Shown: positions 28,358-38,333 of the stretch, one piece after another | How positions within the stretch are numbered: the stretch's first letter is position 1 | Layout of the letters: each line of letters opens with the position of its first letter | NCBI RefSeq assembly: GCF_001957135.1 | Contig: NZ_MPHK01000012.1 | Span: 62,001 to 126,000 of the forward strand | Origin: Shewanella sp. UCD-KL21 | GTDB taxonomy: Bacteria > Pseudomonadota > Gammaproteobacteria > Enterobacterales > Shewanellaceae | Length of the DNA stretch: 64,000 nucleotides | Direction of reading: 5' to 3' | Translations under genes and position numbers: made by a program | The notes under the pieces: generated by a model | What the model saw: only the letters and a program-made list of their open reading frames with translations | The model's database searches: none | Told to the model about the DNA's origin: nothing

Positions 28358-30634
28358 TTATAGGCTTTCAAAGTCATTGACATGAATTGCGGCTAAGCGC
28401 TTTTCATTGGCATCAAGTAGCTGTTCAAACTCTGCTTGATTAATCACTTCATTGGCTAAAGCTTGGTTAAACAAGTCAAGCATTGGCTGTTTCGCATCAA
28501 GAGTACCAGCTTTTTGGGCTTTCTTGAGGCGAGAGTACAAACCTTTACAAGCATATTTAGCTGTAAATGCTTGCTCAACTTCAGCAATGCCGCTGCTATC
28601 TCCGTCAAAATCAGCACATAAGAAAGTTAACCTATCTCTTGCTGGCGAAGGCTGCATGAAACCATCTGCTAAGGTCGTTGCTTGCTTGTCAGTTGGCGCA
28701 TTAAAGTGATTACCTAATGGGAATATGATCACTCTAAGCAATACGCTAACAAACTTATTGGGGAAGTTACGAACAGCCTCTTCCAATGCTTTAGCGGCAA
28801 GATGTAACCTTTCTGTCATGACATAATGCACAGCCGGTAAATCATCTTGTTGACGGCCATTATCTTCAAACAGCTTTAAGGTTGCTGATGCTAGGTATAA
28901 TTGACTTAGCACATCGCCCATACGTGCTGAGATCATCTCTTTACGTTTTAAATCACCGCCCATGACCAACATCGCTAAATCAGTCATTATCGCTAAAGCT
29001 GCCGAGATACGGCTCATATCACGGTAATACTGCTGAGTGGTACCACTCACTGGCGATGAATTGGTTTTACTTGCTGTTAATGCATTAAAGAAAGCCATCA
29101 CACCATTTCGAATAGCATAAGTCATATGGCCCATTAATAATGAATCGAAACGGTTAATGGCAGCTTTTTGATCTTCCATCGCCGCAGTTTCCATTTCAGC
29201 CAATACATAAGGATGACAACGTGTTGCCCCTTGACCAAAAATCATCAGCGAGCGGGTTAAAATATTCGCGCCTTCCACGGTGATCGAAATTGGGCTAGCC
29301 ATATAAGCGTGACCCAAATAGTTTTTCGACCCTAACTGAATACCTTTACCAGACTGAATATCCATCGCATCTTCTACCACATCACGGCCTAATTCAGTCA
29401 TGTGATATTTAGCAATCGCGGTAACTACTGATGGCTTAACTTTTAAATCAATACCGGTGGTAGTTAAACATCTCGCCGCTTCTAATTGATAAGTGTTAGC
29501 GATAATACGCGCTAGCGCTTCTTGTACACCTTCAAACTTACCAATTGGCATACCGAACTGCTGTCTTACATAACTATAAGCCGTTGTGGTTTTAGTGGCC
29601 ATATGACCCGATGCAGTTGCCAATGCTGGCAATGAAATACCACGGCCGGCAGATAAACACTCAACTAGCATTCTCCAGCCTTTACCCGCAAACTGAGGGC
29701 CGCCAATAATCCAATCCAGTGGAATGAATACATCTTCACCACTTGTGGTGCCGTTCATAAAGGCCATCATTAATGGATTATGACGACGACCGATTTCAAC
29801 ACCTGGATGATCAGTTGGAATTAACGCACAGGTAATACCAAGATTAACCGTATCACCTAATAAGCCGTCAGGATCACGCATTTGAAACGCAAGACCAAGC
29901 ACAGTAGCTACAGGTGCCAAGGTAATGTAGCGTTTATCCCAAGTAAGGCTTAGCCCTAATGTATCTTCGCCATTAAACTCGCGGCGACACACAATACCAG
30001 TATCAGGTATTGCACCAGCGTCTGATCCCGCCTCTGGGCCAGTTAACGCAAAACACGGTAACTCATCGCCATTAGCTAACGCAGGTAACCAACGCTGTTT
30101 TTGCTCTTCAGTACCATAATGAGTTAATAACTCACCTGGGCCTAAAGAGTTAGGAACCATAACCGTAACGGCCGCACTAATGCTGCGAGAGGCGATTTTA
30201 CTGACAATGGTTGAGTTGGCGTAGGCAGAAAACTCGCGACCACCAAATTTGGTTGGAATAATTAACGCAAAAAAACCTTCTTTTTTGAAGTAATCCCATA
30301 ACTCAGGTGGTAAGTCTTTGCGGTTGTGAACAATGTCATAATCATCAATCATACTGAGCGCTGTTTGCACTTGGTTATTGATAAAGTCTTGTTCAGCTGC
30401 TGTTAATTGGGGTTTACCGTAATTGTGAAGCGTGTTCCAGTTTGGGTTACCGCCAAACAATTCACCTTCCCACCACACATCACCAGCTTCCATCGCCTCT
30501 TTTTCAGTACTAGATAATGGCGGAAGTACTTTCTTAAAAAACGAAAAAACCGGACGGGTGATAAATCGCATTCTTAAATTACGCACACCAAATAACACAG
30601 CAAGTGCTATTAAAACCAGTATAACGACAGTCAT
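28358..30634 (-). CDS. fadE: Acyl-CoA dehydrogenase FadE
   Basis: First step of fatty-acid beta-oxidation (acyl-CoA to trans-2-enoyl-CoA, FAD-dependent). It has 758 residues, close to but shorter than E. coli FadE (814). One N-terminal membrane segment (2-18) suggests inner-membrane attachment. The acyl-CoA dehydrogenase core is visible as CFALTGPEAGSDAGAIPDTG, FGMPIGKFEGVQEALARI and SITVEGANILTRSLMIFGQGATRCHPY. A C-terminal FadE-specific domain follows. It is 12 bp after psrA, so it lies in the same operon. Confidence 0.95.
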   Translation of the reverse strand: MTVVILVLIALAVLFGVRNLRMRFITRPVFSFFKKVLPPLSSTEKEAMEAGDVWWEGELFGGNPNWNTLHNYGKPQLTAAEQDFINNQVQTALSMIDDYDIVHNRKDLPPELWDYFKKEGFFALIIPTKFGGREFSAYANSTIVSKIASRSISAAVTVMVPNSLGPGELLTHYGTEEQKQRWLPALANGDELPCFALTGPEAGSDAGAIPDTGIVCRREFNGEDTLGLSLTWDKRYITLAPVATVLGLAFQMRDPDGLLGDTVNLGITCALIPTDHPGVEIGRRHNPLMMAFMNGTTSGEDVFIPLDWIIGGPQFAGKGWRMLVECLSAGRGISLPALATASGHMATKTTTAYSYVRQQFGMPIGKFEGVQEALARIIANTYQLEAARCLTTTGIDLKVKPSVVTAIAKYHMTELGRDVVEDAMDIQSGKGIQLGSKNYLGHAYMASPISITVEGANILTRSLMIFGQGATRCHPYVLAEMETAAMEDQKAAINRFDSLLMGHMTYAIRNGVMAFFNALTASKTNSSPVSGTTQQYYRDMSRISAALAIMTDLAMLVMGGDLKRKEMISARMGDVLSQLYLASATLKLFEDNGRQQDDLPAVHYVMTERLHLAAKALEEAVRNFPNKFVSVLLRVIIFPLGNHFNAPTDKQATTLADGFMQPSPARDRLTFLCADFDGDSSGIAEVEQAFTAKYACKGLYSRLKKAQKAGTLDAKQPMLDLFNQALANEVINQAEFEQLLDANEKRLAAIHVNDFESL

Positions 30635-30646
30635 GTTAATCCCTTA

Positions 30647-31288
30647 TTACTTTGCTAAAATTGGCACTGAAACGCCTGCGGCCATATATGGAATCACCTT
30701 GCGAATGATTGCTTCAGTATCATTATGTTCACCATAATCTGCTTCTGCGATTTCGTTAAGCGCATCAGCTGAAGCCATGGTGAATACAATGGTCCCTAAG
30801 GTAAAGTGTAGTCGCCAAAACATTTCTGCAGGCGGAATATGCGGCGCACTTTCTGATACCGCTTTAACGAAAACTTTTAAATAATCACCATAATGCGTGG
30901 TGATAAACCACCTTAAATGGCCCTGACTTTCGATATAACCACGACCTAACAATTGCAGAAATATCGTTGTTCCACCCTGCCTTACTTGGTTTAATTCCAA
31001 TAATGGATTAATTAGAGATGAAAATATCTCATTCAAATTGGCTAGTTGTGGATTTTTAAATAATCTATCTATTTCAGCAGCTGCGCTTGGCATGAACACA
31101 TCTAAATAGCGTGCTAATACGGCTCTAATCAGCTCTTTCTTTGAACCAAAATGATAATTAACTGAAGCTAAATTAACTTCGGCTTTACTAGTAATTAGAC
31201 GTAAAGATGTTTCTGAAAAGCCCCTCTCAGCGAAAAGTTTTTCAGCAGCATCTAATATTCTTGTTTTTGTATCTGTTCTGCCTGCCAT
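30647..31288 (-). CDS. psrA: PsrA-like TetR-family fatty-acid regulator
   Basis: A TetR repressor of about 213 residues with N-terminal HTH (TKTRILDAAEKLFAERGFSETSLRLITSKAEVNLASVNYHFGSKKELI). In Shewanella the TetR protein encoded with fadE is PsrA, which senses acyl-CoA and controls fad genes. I prefer the ATG at 31288 (MAGRTDTKTR) to a TTG at 31300. A palindromic AAACGAGTGTTT element lies 19-30 bp upstream. The assignment rests on the operon with fadE and on family resemblance. Confidence 0.85.
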   Translation of the reverse strand: MAGRTDTKTRILDAAEKLFAERGFSETSLRLITSKAEVNLASVNYHFGSKKELIRAVLARYLDVFMPSAAAEIDRLFKNPQLANLNEIFSSLINPLLELNQVRQGGTTIFLQLLGRGYIESQGHLRWFITTHYGDYLKVFVKAVSESAPHIPPAEMFWRLHFTLGTIVFTMASADALNEIAEADYGEHNDTEAIIRKVIPYMAAGVSVPILAK

Positions 31289-31303
31289 TCCATGACCCAA
31301 ATC

Positions 31304-31324
31304 AATTAAAACACTCGTTTAAAT
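31304..31324. promoter_or_regulatory. Candidate PsrA operator
   Basis: On the minus strand the element reads ATTTAAACGAGTGTTTTAAT, an AAAC-N4-GTTT palindrome with AT-rich flanks just upstream of psrA. This resembles the PsrA box known in gammaproteobacteria and fits autoregulation. Confidence 0.5.
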
Positions 31325-31481
31325 TAAACATTGAGCGCACAGTTGTCAATCTAATTTCTTGCAGCCATTACATCTCAACACAATAGCACCAACCCTTTGC
31401 GTACCAAGTTGCAACTAAAATGCAATATTTAAGTTAATTATGTAAACTGTCGTCGAAAATAAAAATAAGGAAACCTGTAAG

Positions 31482-33365
31482 ATGAAGTTCACTTTTAAAC
31501 AACCGTCTACAATCGCTGTTGTTATTTCAATGGCGCTTGGCCTTTCAGCCTGCCAACAAATGGATGAAGAAATTAATTTAACCACCACAAATCCTCTGCC
31601 ACCAGCTAGCCAATCAACTGAAAAAACAACCAAAATTGATAGCGCTTCAGCAATCGCATTCATTAATGATGCTGAAGCACAGTTGGCCAAACTCTCTGTG
31701 GAAGGTGCTCGCACCGAATGGGTTTATAGCAATTTTATTACTGAAGATACTGCTGCGCTTTCTGCTGCTATTAGTGAAAAAATGACTTCGATGTCAGTTG
31801 GCTTTGCCACTGAAGCGGCTAAATATGCCAAGGTCGAATTAGATCCTGTTAACGCTCGCAAGTTACATATTTTACGCAGTAGCTTGGTATTACCTGCGCC
31901 ATTAGATCCTGCTAAAAACGCTGAGCTTGCACAAATTAGCTCAGAACTGAATGGCTTATACGGTAAAGGGAAATACTGTTTTGCCGATGGTCGCTGCTTA
32001 ACCCAGCCAGAATTGTCAAATTTGATGGCTGAATCTCAAGATCCTGCACTGTTATTGGAAGCGTGGCAAGGATGGCGTGAAATAGCCAAACCAATGCGTC
32101 CATTATTTAAACGTGAAGTTGAGTTGGCCAATGAAGGCGCGCAAGATCTAGGCTTTAGCGATTTATCAGAACTTTGGCGTAGTCAATATGATATGGAGCC
32201 TGAAGCGTTTTCAGCTGAATTAGACCGTCTTTGGGGTGATATCAAACCTTTATATGATTCACTGCATTGTTATGTCCGTGGCGAACTAAATCAGCAATAT
32301 GGTGACGAGGTAGCGCCAGACAATGGCCCTATTCCTGCGCATCTATTGGGTAATATGTGGGCTCAACAATGGGGAACCATTTACAACACTGTCGCCCCTG
32401 ATGATGCAGATCCTGGCTACAATGTTACCGAGCTTTTAGCGGCCAATAACTATGATGAAATTAAAATGGTTGAGCAAGCTGAAGGGTTTTTCTCATCATT
32501 AGGCTTTGAAGCGCTACCAGAAACATTTTGGACTCGCTCATTATTTGTGCAGCCTAAAGATCGCGATGTCGTTTGTCATGCTTCAGCTTGGGATCTAGAT
32601 AACGAAGACGATATTCGCATTAAAATGTGTATTCAAAAAACCGCCGAAGACTTTACCGTTATTCATCATGAATTAGGTCACAACTATTATCAGCGCGCTT
32701 ATAAAAACCAACCTCACCTGTTTAAAGGTTCTGCAAACGACGGTTTCCATGAAGCCATTGGTGACACGATTGCGCTATCAATTACGCCAAGTTACCTCAA
32801 ACAAATCGGCCTATTAGATGAAGTACCTGATGAATCAAAAGACATCGGACTGTTACTGCGTCAAGCCCTTGATAAAATTGCCTTCATGCCATTTGGCTTG
32901 ATGATCGATCAATGGCGCTGGAAAGTATTTAATGGCGAAATTAGCCCAGATCAATACAACCAAGCTTGGTGGGATTTACGTGAAAAATACCAAGGCGTTA
33001 AAGCGCCGATAGCACGTAGTGAAGCAGACTTTGACCCAGGTGCTAAATATCACGTCCCAGGCAATGTTCCTTACACACGCTACTTTTTAGCCCACGTACT
33101 TCAATTCCAGTTCCATAAAGCATTATGTGAAATCGCTGGTAATGAAGGCCCAGTGCACCGTTGTAGTATTTATGGCAATAAAGACGCCGGAGATAAGCTT
33201 AATCAAATGCTTGAGTCAGGTTTAAGTCAGCCGTGGCCTGAAGCGTTAAATATCGTCACTGGCACTAAAAACATGGATGCTAAAGCGGTACTTGATTATT
33301 TTGCGCCATTACAAGTGTGGTTAGATAAGCAAAATAGCCAACAAAACCGTCAATGCGGTTGGTAA
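31482..33365 (+). CDS. M2-family (ACE-like) metallopeptidase lipoprotein
   Basis: A peptidyl-dipeptidase of the angiotensin-converting-enzyme family, 627 residues. It has a lipoprotein signal (lipobox LSAC, Cys24), so it is anchored to the envelope and faces the periplasm or outside. The zinc motif is HHELGHNYYQ with the third ligand Glu in NDGFHEAIGDT, both standard for M2. The C-terminal part has IARSEADFDPGAKYHVPGNVPYTRYFLAHVLQFQFHKALC, another M2 signature. Probably degrades oligopeptides. A hairpin terminator follows. Confidence 0.93.
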   Translation: MKFTFKQPSTIAVVISMALGLSACQQMDEEINLTTTNPLPPASQSTEKTTKIDSASAIAFINDAEAQLAKLSVEGARTEWVYSNFITEDTAALSAAISEKMTSMSVGFATEAAKYAKVELDPVNARKLHILRSSLVLPAPLDPAKNAELAQISSELNGLYGKGKYCFADGRCLTQPELSNLMAESQDPALLLEAWQGWREIAKPMRPLFKREVELANEGAQDLGFSDLSELWRSQYDMEPEAFSAELDRLWGDIKPLYDSLHCYVRGELNQQYGDEVAPDNGPIPAHLLGNMWAQQWGTIYNTVAPDDADPGYNVTELLAANNYDEIKMVEQAEGFFSSLGFEALPETFWTRSLFVQPKDRDVVCHASAWDLDNEDDIRIKMCIQKTAEDFTVIHHELGHNYYQRAYKNQPHLFKGSANDGFHEAIGDTIALSITPSYLKQIGLLDEVPDESKDIGLLLRQALDKIAFMPFGLMIDQWRWKVFNGEISPDQYNQAWWDLREKYQGVKAPIARSEADFDPGAKYHVPGNVPYTRYFLAHVLQFQFHKALCEIAGNEGPVHRCSIYGNKDAGDKLNQMLESGLSQPWPEALNIVTGTKNMDAKAVLDYFAPLQVWLDKQNSQQNRQCGW

Positions 33366-33405
33366 CTTATCGCTAGCTGTTTTAAATGAACGGCCAATAA
33401 CAAAT

Positions 33406-33440
33406 AGGCCCACTGACTGTTTTAGTGAGTGGGCCTTGTT
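33406..33440 (+). terminator. Terminator after the M2 peptidase gene
   Basis: An AGGCCCACT (33406-33414) / AGTGGGCCT (33428-33436) stem followed by TGTTAT. The T-tract is weak. Confidence 0.65.
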
Positions 33441-33478
33441 ATAAGGGTAATCACGCTAAGTGATGCCGCTAATGTAGA

Positions 33479-34069
33479 CTACCTAAAACCGCTGCCTTTA
33501 CGATTGGTTTCACTTGCTTCAATTCGTTGCTGAGCGGATTTTACCAGCATAACAAATACTGCACCGGTGCCACCCTCAGCGCGAGTTGCTGAATGATAGG
33601 CTTGCACTTCGTCTAACTGCATTAACCATTGGCACACCGCTGATTTCATTAATCCTGGGTATGGCTTACTTTTAAAGCCTTTACCGTGAATTACCAAAAT
33701 ATTACGCTCACCACGATGATGTGCTTTGATAATCGCCTCGATAAGGTATTCCCGCGCTTGAACTAAGCGATAAGCATGTAAATCAACCACTGTTTGATAT
33801 TTATATTTACCAAGCCGTAGATGACTAAACACTTCATCTTGAACGCCATCAAGCTTGTAACTCACCATGTCTTCTGGTTTAACCGCGCTAATCATCATCG
33901 GATCTATAGTAAGTTTACTAATGTACTCATTCTGCGCTGCAGCAGCTCGCCTTGCTAATTGCGCTTCTGTTGCGATGTCGGAATCGAAGCTAAAAATACT
34001 ATCATTGGCCTTAATGGGTTTTACCCCGGCCATTTCTGCTAAAAACAGTGCGCTGTCATCGTTATTCAT
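33479..34069 (-). CDS. Smr-domain protein (SmrA/YdaL-like)
   Basis: A 196-residue protein with a C-terminal Smr domain (about 105-180). VVDLHAYRLVQAREYLIEAI carries the DLH motif, and NILVIHGKGFKSK carries the HGKG motif. The Smr domain of YdaL has nicking nuclease activity. The N-terminal part (1-100) is the extension common to Smr proteins of gammaproteobacteria. No MutS core is present. The exact substrate is unknown. Confidence 0.88.
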   Translation of the reverse strand: MNNDDSALFLAEMAGVKPIKANDSIFSFDSDIATEAQLARRAAAAQNEYISKLTIDPMMISAVKPEDMVSYKLDGVQDEVFSHLRLGKYKYQTVVDLHAYRLVQAREYLIEAIIKAHHRGERNILVIHGKGFKSKPYPGLMKSAVCQWLMQLDEVQAYHSATRAEGGTGAVFVMLVKSAQQRIEASETNRKGSGFR

Positions 34070-34186
34070 TATTAGTTCCTACACACTTTGTAAAGATTAT
34101 CCACTTTAGTATCACTACCGAATAATTTATAGTGTTGCCATTGTCGTAATGACTATTGTTAGAATCACTAAGAGCAAAATAATTGC

Positions 34187-34804
34187 ATGCCTCATTATAA
34201 AATATTTTTTATTGCCTGCTTATCATTAATCAGTTTTTTCAACCAAGCTGTAACTTTGACAGATAACGAAATCATAAACCAAAACTATAAAACTTTTGCG
34301 TCAGGCTTTGAAAATTTAGATATCAGTATCATAGAGACCATGTATACCGATGATGCGGTGTACCTTTCTGAAACACCAAATCAAGGTATCATTACCGGTA
34401 AGCCACAAATAGTTGAACTTTATCAGCATTTTTTTGAAAAAATTGCTAAAAGAGAAGCCCGTATTGAAGTCGATTTTCGAGTCATCAATAGAAAGCTAAC
34501 TAACGATAGTGCCACTGACGTTGGCTTTTATTTGGTTCGATTCCACCCTAAAAAAGAAACAGGCGATCAAATAAGTGTATTCTCGGGGAAATTTGTTTTT
34601 GTGTCACAAAAAGACGCTAACAATCAATGGCAGTTTATTGTTGATTCAAACACCAAAATGAACCCTGAGCTTTACTATTCGGCTAAACCCATTTCTAACT
34701 TATATTATGGTCGCCAATTTAATACTGAAGCTAAATCAAAATCAGTTGAAAATGAAGTTGAAGTGGGTTCTGTACCCGTTGAAGCAGAACATCGAATTCC
34801 ATAG
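34187..34804 (+). CDS. Secreted NTF2-like (DUF4440/SnoaL-type) protein
   Basis: A 205-residue protein with an N-terminal signal (about 1-21, YKIFFIACLSLISFFNQA) and an NTF2-like cone domain: YKTFASGFENLDISIIETMYTDDAVYLSETPNQGIITGKPQIVELYQHFF, then beta strands up to WQFIVDSNTKMNPE. This fold serves many enzymes and binding proteins and no catalytic residues can be named. The last about 35 residues are charged and probably disordered. The ribosome-binding site is weak. Confidence 0.78.
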   Translation: MPHYKIFFIACLSLISFFNQAVTLTDNEIINQNYKTFASGFENLDISIIETMYTDDAVYLSETPNQGIITGKPQIVELYQHFFEKIAKREARIEVDFRVINRKLTNDSATDVGFYLVRFHPKKETGDQISVFSGKFVFVSQKDANNQWQFIVDSNTKMNPELYYSAKPISNLYYGRQFNTEAKSKSVENEVEVGSVPVEAEHRIP

Positions 34805-34932
34805 CAATTGTTAAAGCCACTAGTTTAAAACTCTTATTAACCAGTTTAATCATCAGTGCTTTAAGCCATTAAAGATAAGCCTTCAACGCTTTATCGCCAA
34901 TTTTTACTCATTGCATTTAAAAGACAGCTACT

Positions 34933-35415
34933 ATGACTACTAAAATACATTGTCCCTGCGGCAGTGATTCTACTTATGAAGATTGTTGTAAGCCATACCA
35001 CAGTAACACTCAGGTTGCAGCCACAGCTGAGATCCTGATGCGCTCGCGTTATTGCGCCTTTGTGTTACAACACTATCCTTATTTAATCGACACTCATCAC
35101 GCTAACTACCGCGGCGGCCTATCTATTAATGATTTGTCTCAAGGGGCTGAGCTTACTCGATGGCTGGGATTAGAGGTGGTTAATTTTGCGCCGCAAGATG
35201 AGCTCGCCACGGCAACTGTGACCTTTAAAGCTTGGTTTTATCATGACGGTGAAATCGATGCGATCTATGAAAAATCTCAATTTGTTCGAGAAGGCGCTAA
35301 GTGGTTTTACACTACTGGTGAGCAATTTAACGCGGATTTACCTAAGCGAAATGACCCATGTATCTGCCATAGTGGTAAAAAATTTAAAGCCTGCTGCATG
35401 AAGTTAACAGGCTAA
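34933..35415 (+). CDS. YchJ-family protein with two SEC-C motifs
   Basis: A 160-residue protein with zinc-binding SEC-C motifs at both ends: CPCGSDSTYEDCCKPYH (residues 6-22) and CICHSGKKFKACC (about 143-155). Between them is an NTF2-like YchJ domain (AEILMRSRYCAFVLQHYPYLIDTHH). It matches E. coli YchJ in size and plan. Function unknown; SEC-C motifs bind zinc and often ribosomes or SecB. It converges on the GGDEF-EAL gene. Confidence 0.9.
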   Translation: MTTKIHCPCGSDSTYEDCCKPYHSNTQVAATAEILMRSRYCAFVLQHYPYLIDTHHANYRGGLSINDLSQGAELTRWLGLEVVNFAPQDELATATVTFKAWFYHDGEIDAIYEKSQFVREGAKWFYTTGEQFNADLPKRNDPCICHSGKKFKACCMKLTG

Positions 35416-35433
35416 CACGCCATCAAATAACAA

Positions 35434-35460
35434 AAGTCGTGCTAATGCACGACTTCATTT
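35434..35460. terminator. Bidirectional terminator between ychJ-like and GGDEF-EAL genes
   Basis: An AAGTCGTGC / GCACGACTT stem with a TAAT loop. It includes the stop codon and last codons of the minus-strand gene. Confidence 0.8.
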
Positions 35461-37616
35461 TGTTCAAAGATAAACTGTGAAAATTCGTTTTCTCTTATGG
35501 CTGGGCTGTATAAATAACCCTGTGCGTGATGGCAACAGCTATCTTCAAGGAACAGCTCTTGCTCCTTGGTTTCAACCCCTTCTGCTGTTAGGGATATATT
35601 TAACGCCTTGGCCATCGCTATAATGGCGCTGACAATTTCACGGCTCTGATGACTGGTGGTTAAATCGGCAATAAATGAGCGATCGATTTTTAACTTAGTA
35701 ATTGGAAACTGCTTTAAATAACGCATAGAGCTGTAACCTGTACCAAAATCATCGATGGCTAAGCCAACACCTAAATCGGCTAATTCTTGGCAAAGACGGG
35801 TTGCATGGCGAATATCTCCCATTAGCTCAGTTTCAGTAATTTCTAAAATTAAGCTTTGTGGTTTAATCCGGTAGCGAGTTACTAAGCTCCAAACTTGCTC
35901 AAATAAATTGCCACTGAAAAATTGCCTTGCGGCAACATTAACATGCATGACGATATCAACATTTTTATGCTGCCATAAGTTAAGCTGCTTACAGGCCGCT
36001 TCCAATACCCATTCGCCAATGACAGTGATCATGCCGGTTTGTTCAGCGATATCAATAAATGCACCCGGATAAAGCACACCTTTTTTAGGGTGATGCCAGC
36101 GGATTAATGCTTCTGCGCCAATAAATTTATGATTTTTTAAATCCATCAGTGGCTGGTAATACAGTTCAAACTGCCTGTTACGTACCGCAGTTTGTAAATC
36201 TCGCTCTATTTCAGCGTTATTTTTAAAGGTTGCTAATAAGTCATCATTAAAGACTTGGTAATTCAGTGATGGCTTCTTTTTCGCGTATTGCAGAGCAATA
36301 TCAGCACAGGATAATGGTGAAAACTGATCTGCAACCGCAGCAATATCAACAATGGCTAGCGCCGCTTTGGGGTCAACTTTTTCACGACCAATAACCGAGG
36401 TGACCAGTAATTGTTGATATAACTTATTAATATTGCTCTCGAGTAATTCAGCATCAATTTGCGGTAAAATCATTGCAAATTCGTCACTTCCGACGCGCGC
36501 TACATCAATAGCATCATGGCTGTTAGCAAAATGTTTTAATCGTCGAGCAACTTCGGATAACAAGGCATCGCCTTGCTCATGCCCATTGGTATCGTTAAAC
36601 CGCTTAAAGCCCATTAAGTCGATAAGGAGCAACGTGCCTTGTGAAAGCCTTTCTAACTGCTGTGTAAAATGAAGCCGATTACTAAGGCCGGTGAGACTGC
36701 AATTCCAAGCGAGGTGTTCAAGCTGCTCTTTGCTTTTACGCTGGGCAGTAACATCAAGGCATGACACTAAGGCGTAATAGTTACCTTGCTCAGTGACAAA
36801 GCGGTTGGCTTGATACTGCACCCAGTATTTCGAACCATCAAGACGAATTAGCTCACTTTCACCTTCTACCACATTACCATTGATTAACGCTTGGGTCATT
36901 TCATCAGCAAGCTCTCGTTTGCCACGAAAAAAGTCTAAGGTGATTAATTGATTATCTTGAACAATATCGCGACTTAGGCCAGTCATTTTTTCATGAGCTG
37001 GATTTACATATTCAATAATTTGGCTTTTAAGATTAATAAGCATCAATACATGCTTAGCTTGCTCAGTGGCACTATGAAATAGTGTTATTCGCTCATCTTT
37101 GTCATAGGCATAGCGAGTGGCAAGGGTTAAAGCCAATTGATCGGCAAATTGACAAGCAAATTGTATTTGATCGCTTGTTAGCTTTATCGGCTGTGCAAAC
37201 TCAATGCACAATAGCCCTTCTATATGACCATTAATACGGATGGCGACATCTAAATTCGCATGAACATTGGCTTGCTTATAATAGCCACTTAAGCCCTGTA
37301 AACGGGTATCAGTTTGAGAGCTGTCACTTACAATATGGCGGTAACGGCGTATATCATCAAAATAGGCATCTGCAACCAGATTATCGTTGCGGTGTTGAAA
37401 AATTAATTGTTTTAGGCTGTCATCAGCTGACAGGCAAGCAATGATTTCTTGCTTTAGTGACTTGTTACGTAATGAAATAACTGAAACGCTACTAGCATTA
37501 AAAAACTTTAGCAGCAATTTACAGACTAACTCTGAGGTCTGTTTAAAGTCGCCTTGTTCTTTGGCGACAGAGTTTACAATTAACTCTAATAAATGTTGTT
37601 GCTCAGTTTGCTTCAT
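35442..37616 (-). CDS. GAF-PAS-GGDEF-EAL cyclic-di-GMP protein
   Basis: About 724 residues, domains in order: an N-terminal GAF-like sensor (to about 180); PAS (about 180-300, MLINLKSQIIEYVNPAHEKMTGLSRD); GGDEF (about 305-465); EAL (about 475-715). The GGDEF signature reads RVGSDEFAMILP, so the second Gly is Ser. The EAL domain looks intact: GAEALIRWHHP, ITETELMGD, DDFGTGYSSMRYLKQFPITKLKIDRSFI and AEGVET. It is likely a c-di-GMP phosphodiesterase with a regulatory or weak cyclase domain. No membrane segments are seen. I chose the ATG at 37616; an upstream in-frame start adds 40 residues of unlikely sequence. Confidence 0.9.
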   Translation of the reverse strand: MKQTEQQHLLELIVNSVAKEQGDFKQTSELVCKLLLKFFNASSVSVISLRNKSLKQEIIACLSADDSLKQLIFQHRNDNLVADAYFDDIRRYRHIVSDSSQTDTRLQGLSGYYKQANVHANLDVAIRINGHIEGLLCIEFAQPIKLTSDQIQFACQFADQLALTLATRYAYDKDERITLFHSATEQAKHVLMLINLKSQIIEYVNPAHEKMTGLSRDIVQDNQLITLDFFRGKRELADEMTQALINGNVVEGESELIRLDGSKYWVQYQANRFVTEQGNYYALVSCLDVTAQRKSKEQLEHLAWNCSLTGLSNRLHFTQQLERLSQGTLLLIDLMGFKRFNDTNGHEQGDALLSEVARRLKHFANSHDAIDVARVGSDEFAMILPQIDAELLESNINKLYQQLLVTSVIGREKVDPKAALAIVDIAAVADQFSPLSCADIALQYAKKKPSLNYQVFNDDLLATFKNNAEIERDLQTAVRNRQFELYYQPLMDLKNHKFIGAEALIRWHHPKKGVLYPGAFIDIAEQTGMITVIGEWVLEAACKQLNLWQHKNVDIVMHVNVAARQFFSGNLFEQVWSLVTRYRIKPQSLILEITETELMGDIRHATRLCQELADLGVGLAIDDFGTGYSSMRYLKQFPITKLKIDRSFIADLTTSHQSREIVSAIIAMAKALNISLTAEGVETKEQELFLEDSCCHHAQGYLYSPAIRENEFSQFIFEQNEVVH

Positions 37617-37868
37617 TATTATTCCCAAAGGACAACTTAACAGTCGGGTAAACCTCTTTCTGTGGAGGTTTTTACTACTTAAAATAACGGAACTTAGCCG
37701 TTTATAACACTCTAAAAATATGAAGGAGTGTTGCAAAAAAAGATATTTACAAAAATATTATTATCAAAATCCTGATATTGAATTTTACTCAACATCAATA
37801 ATTGAAGGTTACACTTCCTATTTTAAAACAGCAAGTTGTAACCTTCAAAACCTCATAGAAAAGACTAA

Positions 37869-38165
37869 TTAAAGGCCGTTTTCTAATTGGAAAATCATTT
37901 TTTCTACTGTAACGTCAAATTCAAAAGTAATCACCGCATCTTGCTCGGATACTTGCTGCTCAACTTTGACATTGCTAAAACGTTCTTTGGCTTTGTTAAC
38001 TAAGTCATCTGCAATTTGCTGAAAGTTTTCACCATCAACCTGCAAGATAAGTTGTGTATCTTCTTCTTCGATAACAGCACCGATATCGACAAAGCTGCCA
38101 CAATCATTACAGTTGTCACTGACTTGTACTTCTTGCTTAGTAATCGTTTTTATCACTTTTATCAC
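37869..38165 (-). CDS. DUF406 (YfcZ/YiiS family) small protein
   Basis: A 98-residue protein whose C-terminal pattern (DLVNKAKERFSNVKVEQQV...ITFEFDVTVEKMIFQLENGL) matches E. coli YfcZ/YiiS. The N-terminus has NCNDCGSFVDIGAVI, a CxxC-type element in the same place as the Cys-rich motif of YfcZ. Function unknown. Predicted cytoplasmic. Confidence 0.82.
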   Translation of the reverse strand: MIKVIKTITKQEVQVSDNCNDCGSFVDIGAVIEEEDTQLILQVDGENFQQIADDLVNKAKERFSNVKVEQQVSEQDAVITFEFDVTVEKMIFQLENGL

Positions 38166-38333
38166 CTATCAATACACATTAAAACGTCAGCATAGCCCAA
38201 AAACTGAAAAAAAATCTTTATATGCCTCACAATATTACCAATCAGTAATACACGTTATGGGGCTGTCTAAGCTGCAGGCATTAAACACGCATTAGCGACT
38301 AACTTAAGTTACGGGGTAATCACTGCCACAGCA

